This document shows, one piece after another, positions 1 to 4,908 of a stretch of 5,597 nucleotides of DNA. The notes beneath the pieces were generated by a model that ran no database searches, had not been told where the DNA came from, and was given only the letters and a program-made list of their open reading frames with translations. Source of the stretch: JBBQXV01 sp043785585 (GTDB taxonomy: Bacteria; Myxococcota_A; Polyangia; Polyangiales; Polyangiaceae); the NCBI GenBank assembly GCA_043785585.1, contig JAYVXB010000355.1, positions 1 to 5,597 of the forward strand. The letters run 5' to 3'. The stretch's first letter is position 1. Each line of letters begins with the position of its first letter. A program made the position numbers and the translations under genes.

Positions 1-705
1 GGCACGCTCGCCGCTAGCGGAGCTGCTTGCGTCCTCAAGGTGAACGAGCCTGATACCCCGGCGAACCCCGCGGGCTCGGCAGTCGCCGCAGGCGGAAGCG
101 CGGCCCCCGGCGCGACGGCGGCCCCCACGGGCGATCCCAACGCTCGGCCCGTCGGTCGCGGCCTGAAAAACGTCCGCGGCATCGGCGGCCTCGACACTCC
201 GCCCACGCCCCCTCCCGCTGCCGTCGATGGCGGCGCGGCGCCCGCGCCTGCCTCCGCGTGCCTCGACACCGGCGCGGCAACCGCCGGCGATTGCAGCACG
301 ATGGCGGACAAGACCTGCAGCTGGGCCGCGAAGCGCTGCTCCGCGTACGCGCAGTACCTGCAGCCGAAGGTCGCGGCGCAAGCCGTCGCGTGCACGATCG
401 CCGCGAAGGACGCGTGCTCGGCGCAAGCGGCGGTCGGCTGCGGCTCGACGGCGATGGCTGCGTCGTGCTCCGACCCGAATGCGACGACGGCCTGCGCGCA
501 GCTCGCTGCGAGTTGCGGCACGACGGCGGCGGCGTGCGCGCCGCTCGTCTCGAGCCTCAACGCGGCCGGCCGGCAACAGGCGCTCACGTACTGCTCCGCC
601 GAGGGCGGCGCGGCGTGCAAGAGCGCGGGCCTCGCGGCGTGCATCAACGCGGCGCTGTTCCCGGCGGCCGAAGGCGGAGTCGGCGGCGGCGGCCCGAGGA
701 AGTAG
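1..705 (+). CDS. Cys- and Ala-rich putative exported protein or lipoprotein, 5' end missing
   Basis: I do not recognise this family. The frame is open from base 1 to the TAG at 703-705. A GTG at 40 could start a 221-aa protein, but the codons before it read GTLAASGAAC, which resembles the end of a signal peptide with a possible lipidated Cys, so the true start is probably left of the window. Position -3 of the putative lipobox is Gly instead of the usual Leu, so type I cleavage is also possible. After this comes a low-complexity Ala/Gly/Pro linker (about 70 residues), then a domain of about 130 residues with 14 Cys spaced mostly 7-9 residues apart, then a Gly-rich tail. Even Cys content plus an export signal suggests disulfides outside the cytoplasm (inference). 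The next gene follows 9 nt later in the same frame. Coding status is supported by strong third-position GC and regular Cys spacing; function is unknown. Confidence 0.7.
   Translation, partial: GTLAASGAACVLKVNEPDTPANPAGSAVAAGGSAAPGATAAPTGDPNARPVGRGLKNVRGIGGLDTPPTPPPAAVDGGAAPAPASACLDTGAATAGDCSTMADKTCSWAAKRCSAYAQYLQPKVAAQAVACTIAAKDACSAQAAVGCGSTAMAASCSDPNATTACAQLAASCGTTAAACAPLVSSLNAAGRQQALTYCSAEGGAACKSAGLAACINAALFPAAEGGVGGGGPRK
696..702 (+). promoter_or_regulatory. Shine-Dalgarno GAGGAAG for the Mur ligase gene
   Basis: GAGGAAG ends 12 nt before the ATG at 715 and overlaps the last codons of the preceding gene. The spacing is a little long but usable. It supports ATG 715 as an independent start instead of read-through from the upstream frame. 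Confidence 0.5.
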
Positions 706-714
706 ACTCGCGGC

Positions 715-1941
715 ATGACAGCAGAGCTCCCGTCGCCCCCCGCATGGAGCAAGCAGCTGACGACGGTGGGAGTGACGGGGACGAACGGAAAGACATCGAC
801 GACGCGCTGGCTGGCGGCAACGCTTGCGCGCGTCGCGACTCCGGTTGCGCAGGCGACGACGCTCGGCTCGTTTCTCGATGACGAGCCGCTCGAAGTCGAG
901 AAGACCTGGGAGGGCTTCGTCGCGACGATGAAGGCGGGCTTCGACCGCGGCGGGAAGTTCGCGTCGATCGAGCTGACGAGCGAGGCGCTCGCGCGTGGCT
1001 TCGCGAAGGCGTGGCCGTGCAAGGTCGGCGTCTTCACGAACCTCACGCACGATCACCTCGACGCGCACGGCACGCCCGAGCACTACCTCGCGAGCAAGGC
1101 GCAGCTGTTCGTGCACTTGCCTCCGGGTGGGACGGCGGTGTTGAACGCGTGCGATCCGTCGAGCGAGCTCCTCGCCGAAGTGATCCCCGAGGGCGTGCGC
1201 GTGCTCCGTTACGGAGTTCCGAGCCGCGGCGAGCCGACGGGACCGCTCGACTTGCGCGCGACGCGGATCGATATCGCGTGGACGGGGACGACGATCGCGC
1301 TCGAGGCGAGCGACACGTTGAAGGCGCTCGGCGACGTGCCGTCGTCGATGACGATCCGCGCGATCGGCGACGTGTACGCGGAGAACGCGATGGCCGCGCT
1401 GCTCGGAGGCGTCGCGGCGGGCGTGCCGACGAAGGACGCGGTCGCCGCGCTCGAAGCCGTCGCTCCGCCGCGCGGGCGCTTCGAGGTGGTGCACGAGCGG
1501 CCGTACGTCGTCGTCGACTACGCGCACACGCCGGACGCACTCGCGCGCACGCTCGCGATCGGACGCACGCTCTGCGACGGGACGAAGGGGAAGCTCGTCG
1601 TCGTCTTCGGTGCCGGCGGCAACCGCGACAAGAACAAGCGCGCACCGATGGGCGAAGCAGCGTCGAAGGCCGACGCGATCGTACTGACGAGCGACAACCC
1701 GCGAAGCGAAGATGCCGGCGCGATCGCGGGCGCGATTCGAAAAGGCATCAAGGGCAAGCGCGACGTCGTCTTCGAGATCGATCGCGAGGCGGCGATTGCG
1801 CTCGCGGTGAAGCGCGCCGGGCCCGACGACGTCATCATCGTCGCCGGCAAAGGCCACGAGAGCGAACAGATCATCGGGCACGTCACGCGACACTTCGACG
1901 ACGTCGAGGTGGCGCGCGCGGCGATCGCAGCGCGCCCGTGA
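715..1941 (+). CDS. MurE-type Mur ligase lacking the N-terminal UDP-binding domain
   Basis: This 408-aa protein has the central ATPase and C-terminal domains of the Mur ligase superfamily, closest to MurE (UDP-MurNAc-tripeptide synthetase, ATP-dependent amide bond formation in the cytoplasm). Visible motifs are the P-loop GTNGKTSTT (22-30), TNLTHDHLD (108-116), the Lys equivalent to the carbamylated Lys (K128 in YLASKAQLF), YAEN (221-224), DYAHTPDAL (268-276), FGAGGNRDKNKR (298-309), DNPR (327-330, the motif associated with meso-diaminopimelate selection in MurE) and AGKGHE (377-382). MurE is usually near 490 aa. Here only about 20 residues precede the P-loop, and an in-frame TAG at 703 rules out a longer N-terminus. 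The usual EVSSHAL segment reads ELTSEAL (86-92). ATP binding and ligation chemistry look intact, but binding of a UDP-MurNAc substrate is doubtful. It could be a paralogue acting on another acid or peptide. It overlaps ureD by 4 nt. Confidence 0.9.
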   Translation: MTAELPSPPAWSKQLTTVGVTGTNGKTSTTRWLAATLARVATPVAQATTLGSFLDDEPLEVEKTWEGFVATMKAGFDRGGKFASIELTSEALARGFAKAWPCKVGVFTNLTHDHLDAHGTPEHYLASKAQLFVHLPPGGTAVLNACDPSSELLAEVIPEGVRVLRYGVPSRGEPTGPLDLRATRIDIAWTGTTIALEASDTLKALGDVPSSMTIRAIGDVYAENAMAALLGGVAAGVPTKDAVAALEAVAPPRGRFEVVHERPYVVVDYAHTPDALARTLAIGRTLCDGTKGKLVVVFGAGGNRDKNKRAPMGEAASKADAIVLTSDNPRSEDAGAIAGAIRKGIKGKRDVVFEIDREAAIALAVKRAGPDDVIIVAGKGHESEQIIGHVTRHFDDVEVARAAIAARP

Positions 1942-2777
1942 GCGAGGCGGCGGTCGCGATCGACGAAGTGACGCGCGCCGTCGCGGGCACGGGATCGCTT
2001 CGCTTCACGCGCGCGGGAGATCGCACCGTTCTTCACACAGCACGCGCGTCGAGCCCGCTCAAGCTGCTCACGCCGAACAACCACGGCGACGCGGCCTGGG
2101 TGTTCGTCGCGACGTTCGGCGGAGGGCTCGTCGACGGCGACGCGATCGCGCTCGACGTTCGGGTCGACGACGAAGCGGGCGCGCTGCTCGGGACGCAAGC
2201 ATCCACGAAGGTGTACCGCTCGGAGCGCGGGTCGCGGCAGAGCCTCGACGCCGACGTCGGCGCGCGCGCGCTCCTCGTCGTCGTCCCGGATCCCGTCGCC
2301 TGCTTCGGCGGCGCGCGCTACGCGCAGCGCAACGCCGTGCGACTCGCGGACGACGCGTCTCTCGTGCTCGTCGACGCGATGACGTGCGGTCGTGCCGCGC
2401 ACGGCGAGAGGTGGGAGCTGGCGCGTTACGAGACGGCGTCGCGGGTGACGCGCGCGGGGCGCGATGTGGTCCGCGACGCCCTGCTGCTCGACCCGTCGCA
2501 CGGCGAGCTCGATGCGCGCATGGGAAGATGCAATTCGGTCGCGACGGTGGTCGCGATCGGGCCGCGCGCGCGGCCGATCGTCGACCGTCTGCTCGGTGCG
2601 TCCTTGCCGCTCGATCGGCGCGCGCCGCTCTTGTGTGCCGCGAGCGCTCTCGCTGACGACGGCGCGATCGCGCGCATCGCCGGCGACGACGTCGAGCGCG
2701 TGTCGCACTTCGTCCGCGACTTGCTCGCGCCGATCGCCGCGATGCTCGGAGACGATCCGTTCGCACGAAAATGGTGA
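1938..2777 (+). CDS. ureD: Urease accessory protein UreD/UreH family
   Basis: This 279-aa protein has normal UreD length. In characterised ureases UreD binds the apo-urease and, with UreF and UreG, guides nickel insertion in the cytoplasm. Family signatures seen are SPLKLLTP (39-46), FGGGLVDGD (60-68), TQASTKVYRS (86-95), the PDPVACFGGARYAQR segment (117-131, corresponding to the usual PQ-I-F-A region) and GRAAHGERWEL (151-161). The GTG start at 1938 was chosen because its GTGA overlaps the ligase stop, a common arrangement for translational coupling. No clear Shine-Dalgarno precedes it, and residues 17-20 onward already align with the family N-terminus. No ureA, ureB, ureC, ureE, ureF or ureG is present in the window, so it is an orphan here. 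Whether it serves a urease encoded elsewhere or another partner cannot be told from the sequence. Confidence 0.88.
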   Translation: MSEAAVAIDEVTRAVAGTGSLRFTRAGDRTVLHTARASSPLKLLTPNNHGDAAWVFVATFGGGLVDGDAIALDVRVDDEAGALLGTQASTKVYRSERGSRQSLDADVGARALLVVVPDPVACFGGARYAQRNAVRLADDASLVLVDAMTCGRAAHGERWELARYETASRVTRAGRDVVRDALLLDPSHGELDARMGRCNSVATVVAIGPRARPIVDRLLGASLPLDRRAPLLCAASALADDGAIARIAGDDVERVSHFVRDLLAPIAAMLGDDPFARKW

Positions 2778-2787
2778 GCCGCGCCCG

Positions 2788-3174
2788 TCAGCCCCGTGGC
2801 GGCGGGCCTTCCTGCTCGAGCGCATCCAGCTCCTCCGCCGTGAAGACGCGCGAGCGCGTGAGGAAGCGCAGCCCCTCCGGCGCCTCGAGAGAGAACCCCG
2901 CTCCCCTCCCCTCGACGACGTCGATGGTGAGCTCGGTGTGCTTCCAGTACTCGAACTGCGACGCGCTCATGTAAAATGGACAGTCGTCGATCGCGCCGAG
3001 CTTCACGTCTTGCGCGCCGACGCGAAACTCGCCGAGCGCGAAGCACATCGGTGCGCTGCCGTCACAGCAACCCCCCGACTGATGAAACATCAGCGGACCG
3101 TGCGCCGCTCGCAAGCGAGCAATGAGCGATGCCGCGGCCTCCGTGAGGAGGACGCGCGGCACGTTCGGTTTCAT
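2788..3174 (-). CDS. DUF779 family protein, partner of aldehyde dehydrogenase
   Basis: A 128-aa protein whose central motif, FHQSGGCCDGSAPMC (residues 30-44), is the hallmark of DUF779. Cys36, Cys37, Cys44 and Cys65 could form a metal or redox site (inference; the biochemical role of the family is not established to my knowledge). There is no signal peptide or membrane segment, so it is probably cytosolic. DUF779 genes commonly lie directly beside ExaC/AcoD-like aldehyde dehydrogenases, and here the gene begins 10 nt after the dehydrogenase stop, consistent with one operon. GAGAG at 3182-3186, overlapping the upstream stop codon, can serve as Shine-Dalgarno for the ATG at 3174. The protein ends in a short charged, Pro-rich tail. 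Its stop is 10 nt from the ureD stop on the other strand. Confidence 0.9.
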   Translation of the reverse strand: MKPNVPRVLLTEAAASLIARLRAAHGPLMFHQSGGCCDGSAPMCFALGEFRVGAQDVKLGAIDDCPFYMSASQFEYWKHTELTIDVVEGRGAGFSLEAPEGLRFLTRSRVFTAEELDALEQEGPPPRG

Positions 3175-3184
3175 CGCCGTGCTC

Positions 3185-4708
3185 TCAAAAGAAGCCCATC
3201 GGCTTCTCGTCGTAGCTGACGAGGAGGTTCTTCGTCTGCTGGTAGTGGCTCAGCATCATCTTGTGGTTCTCGCGTCCGATGCCCGACTGCTTGTAGCCAC
3301 CGAACGCCGCGTGCGCCGGATAGTGGTGGTAGCAGTTGGTCCACACGCGGCCCGCCTTGATTGCGCGACCCGCGCGGTACGCCACGTTGCCGTCCCGCGA
3401 CCACACGCCGGCGCCGAGCCCGTAGAGCGTGTCGTTCGCGATCGCGATCGCGTCGTCGAAGTCTTTGAACGACGTCGTCGACACCACCGGCCCGAAGATC
3501 TCTTCCTGGAAGACGCGCATCTTGTTGTGGCCCGCGAACACCGTCGGCATCACGTAGTAGCCACCGGCGAGATCGCCGGGAAGCTTCGCCTGCTCGCCGC
3601 CGCAGAGGATCTTCGCGCCCTCCTGCTTCCCGATGTCGAGGTAGCTCAGCGTCTTCTCGAGCTGATCCTTCGACGCCTGCGCCCCGACCGTCGTCGCTGT
3701 ATCGAGCGGATTTCCCGGCACGGCGTGCTTCTTCACGCGCTCGACGGCGAGCTCGATGAACTGCGCGTGGATCTTCTGATGGACGAGCGCGCGCGACGGG
3801 CACGTGCACACCTCGCCCTGGTTCAGCGCGAACATCGTGAAGCCTTCGAGCGCCTTCTCGAGGAACGCGTCGCGTGTGTCGAGCACGTCGTCGAAGAAGA
3901 CGTTCGGCGATTTGCCGCCGAGCTCGAGTGTCACGGGGATGAGGTTCTCGGATGCGTATTGCATGATGAGGCGACCCGTCGTCGTCTCGCCCGTGAACGC
4001 GACCTTCGCGACGCGGTTGCTCGACGCGAGCGGCTTGCCGGCCTCGACGCCGAAGCCGTTGACGATGTTGACGACGCCCGGCGGGAGGAGATCGCCGATG
4101 AGCTCCATCAGCACGAGGATCGACGCGGGCGTCTGCTCGGCCGGCTTGAGGACCACGCAGTTGCCGGCGGCGAGCGCGGGCGCGAGCTTCCACGTCGCCA
4201 TCAGGATCGGGAAGTTCCACGGAATGATCTGCGCGACGACGCCGAGCGGCTCGTGGAAGTGGTACGCGGTGGTGTTGTCGTCGAGTTGACTCAGCATCCC
4301 TTCTTGCGCGCGAATGCAGCCGGCGAAATAGCGAAAGTGATCGATCGCGAGGGGAAGGTCGGCCGCGAGCGTCTCGCGAACGGGCTTGCCGTTGTCCCAC
4401 GTCTCTGCGACCGCGAGCATCTCGAGGTTCGCCTCCATGCGATCGGCGATCTTGTTGAGGATGTTCGCGCGCTCGCCTGCGGACGTCCGTCCCCAGCTCT
4501 CCTTCGCGGCGTGCGCGGCGTCGAGCGCCTTCTCGATGTCCTCGGCGGTCGAGCGCGGGATCTCGCAGAACGGTCGGCCGTTCACCGGCGAGATGTCCTC
4601 GAAGTACTTCCCGTTGACGGGCTCCTTCCACTGCCCACCGATGAAATTCCCGTAACGCGCGCGGAACGTGACCTTCGAGTCTTTCTGATTGGGCGGTGCG
4701 TAGATCAT
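3185..4708 (-). CDS. exaC: NAD-dependent aldehyde dehydrogenase, ExaC/AcoD/AldB type
   Basis: This 507-aa protein has full family length. It oxidises aldehydes, in this subgroup typically acetaldehyde, to the carboxylic acid with NAD(P)+ in the cytoplasm, as in ethanol or acetoin catabolism. Key residues are IIPWNFP with the oxyanion Asn (161-167), the cofactor-binding Lys in LKPAE (K188), FTG (238-240), general base Glu262 in ELGGK, catalytic Cys301 in NQGEVCTCPSR, and EEIFGPV (402-408). The N-terminus MIYAPP and the C-terminal stretch HKMMLSHYQQTKNLLVSYD followed by a GFF end are typical of the ExaC/AcoD group, so both ends look complete. The ATG at 4708 is supported by AAGGAGA just upstream; an open frame continues far upstream but is not conserved-looking. 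A sigma-54 promoter precedes the gene and an AcoR-like regulator lies divergently. The DUF779 gene follows in the operon. The symbol exaC is a family-level choice; acoD or aldB are equivalents. Confidence 0.96.
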   Translation of the reverse strand: MIYAPPNQKDSKVTFRARYGNFIGGQWKEPVNGKYFEDISPVNGRPFCEIPRSTAEDIEKALDAAHAAKESWGRTSAGERANILNKIADRMEANLEMLAVAETWDNGKPVRETLAADLPLAIDHFRYFAGCIRAQEGMLSQLDDNTTAYHFHEPLGVVAQIIPWNFPILMATWKLAPALAAGNCVVLKPAEQTPASILVLMELIGDLLPPGVVNIVNGFGVEAGKPLASSNRVAKVAFTGETTTGRLIMQYASENLIPVTLELGGKSPNVFFDDVLDTRDAFLEKALEGFTMFALNQGEVCTCPSRALVHQKIHAQFIELAVERVKKHAVPGNPLDTATTVGAQASKDQLEKTLSYLDIGKQEGAKILCGGEQAKLPGDLAGGYYVMPTVFAGHNKMRVFQEEIFGPVVSTTSFKDFDDAIAIANDTLYGLGAGVWSRDGNVAYRAGRAIKAGRVWTNCYHHYPAHAAFGGYKQSGIGRENHKMMLSHYQQTKNLLVSYDEKPMGFF

Positions 4709-4713
4709 GGGCG

Positions 4714-4720
4714 TCTCCTT
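4714..4720 (-). promoter_or_regulatory. Shine-Dalgarno AAGGAGA for the aldehyde dehydrogenase
   Basis: On the minus strand AAGGAGA is followed by CGCCC and then the ATG at 4708. The near-perfect match at good spacing fixes this start against the longer open frame that continues upstream. Confidence 0.85.
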
Positions 4721-4737
4721 CGTGGTGCATCGCCTTG

Positions 4738-4753
4738 AGCAACATCCGAGCCC
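4738..4753 (-). promoter_or_regulatory. Sigma-54 (-24/-12) promoter for the aldehyde dehydrogenase operon
   Basis: Read on the minus strand the site is GGGCTCGGATGTTGCT. Against the sigma-54 consensus TGGCACG-N4-TTGCW it has the GG (4752-4751) and GC (4740-4739) dinucleotides with exactly 10 nt between them, TTGC intact, and mismatches only at the leading T and at one position in the -24 box. Transcription would start near 4727, giving a leader of about 19 nt that contains the Shine-Dalgarno. A divergent gene for a regulator of a sigma-54-activator family makes the assignment more credible. Confidence 0.78.
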
Positions 4754-4754
4754 G

Positions 4755-4832
4755 GACCGCGTCACGCGTCCTCCGCGGCTCTCGCGGTGGCGCAGCCTGA
4801 GTGCGCGACGCGCATCGATGCATGACGCGGTC
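4755..4832. repeat. 10-bp perfect inverted repeat with 58-bp spacer
   Basis: GACCGCGTCA (4755-4764) and its exact reverse complement TGACGCGGTC (4823-4832) flank a 58-bp spacer. The left arm lies directly upstream of the -24 element of the sigma-54 promoter. It may be a pair of protein sites, the limits of a looped segment, or chance in GC-rich DNA. No function can be assigned. Confidence 0.5.
4812..4821. repeat. 10-bp perfect palindrome GCATCGATGC
   Basis: A perfect palindrome with no spacer in the intergenic region, about 85-95 bp upstream of the inferred dehydrogenase transcription start. It could be a protein-binding site. Short palindromes of this kind also arise by chance, so only the sequence fact is certain. 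Confidence 0.35.
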
Positions 4833-4836
4833 GACG

Positions 4837-4853
4837 TGTAGCGAAACGAGACA
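4837..4853. promoter_or_regulatory. Candidate upstream activator site 1, TGTAGC-N5-GAGACA
   Basis: An imperfect dyad with TGT/ACA ends and inner CG/CG pairs. It carries one of three TGTNGC half-sites clustered upstream of the sigma-54 promoter, centred near -118 relative to the inferred start. This is a suitable distance for an enhancer-binding activator. Binding by the adjacent AcoR-like regulator is inference. Confidence 0.4.
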
Positions 4854-4857
4854 GTCA

Positions 4858-4878
4858 TGTCGCAGCGCGGTATCGACA
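4858..4878. promoter_or_regulatory. Candidate upstream activator site 2, TGTCG-N11-CGACA
   Basis: A perfect 5-bp dyad whose left arm extends to TGTCGC, matching the TGTNGC half-site of its neighbours. Its centre is 23 bp from the centre of site 1, close to two helical turns, so both could lie on nearly the same face of the helix. Confidence 0.45.
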
Positions 4879-4889
4879 CGCGCGCACGG

Positions 4890-4908
4890 GTTGCGCGATG
4901 ACGCAACA
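4890..4908. promoter_or_regulatory. Candidate operator over the regulator start, GTTGCG-N6-CGCAAC
   Basis: A perfect 6-bp dyad at 4890-4907. With base 4908 it reads TGTTGCG on the minus strand, again a TGTNGC half-site. It spans the ATG at 4898 of the divergent regulator. It may therefore serve both as a distal enhancer site for the dehydrogenase promoter and as a site of self-repression. The function is inferred from position and motif sharing. Confidence 0.45.

Larger units (their letters stand above)
4709..4897. promoter_or_regulatory. Divergent control region between dehydrogenase and regulator genes
   Basis: This 189-nt non-coding stretch separates two genes transcribed away from each other. 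It holds a sigma-54 promoter and ribosome site for the minus-strand dehydrogenase, several TGTNGC dyads, and a widely spaced inverted repeat (each listed separately). I found no convincing sigma-70 or sigma-54 promoter for the plus-strand regulator. Base composition is slightly less GC-rich than the flanking genes. Confidence 0.8.

Noticed and set aside
1011..1937. Upstream extension of the ureD frame, giving a 588-codon open frame
   Set aside because: The extra 309 codons lie inside the Mur ligase gene and encode a low-complexity Arg-rich stretch. UreD similarity begins only after the GTG at 1938.
2783..2807. Possible bidirectional terminator hairpin between ureD and the DUF779 gene
   Set aside because: Only a 5-bp stem with a 15-nt loop and no T-run on either strand, lying partly inside the DUF779 coding sequence.
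1518..2825. 435-codon minus-strand open frame across the Mur ligase and ureD
   Set aside because: Arg-rich composition with no motif, crossing two well-supported genes on the plus strand. It is a codon-bias shadow.
3122..4738. 538-codon plus-strand open frame opposite the aldehyde dehydrogenase
   Set aside because: The antisense frame of a gene with strong third-position GC bias. Its translation is Arg/Val/Glu/Leu-rich with no family motifs, while the minus-strand frame has every aldehyde dehydrogenase motif.
4786..4804. TGGCGCAGCC segment as a sigma-54 promoter for the regulator
   Set aside because: The GG is not followed by GC at the required 10-nt spacing, and no TTGC-like -12 element is present.
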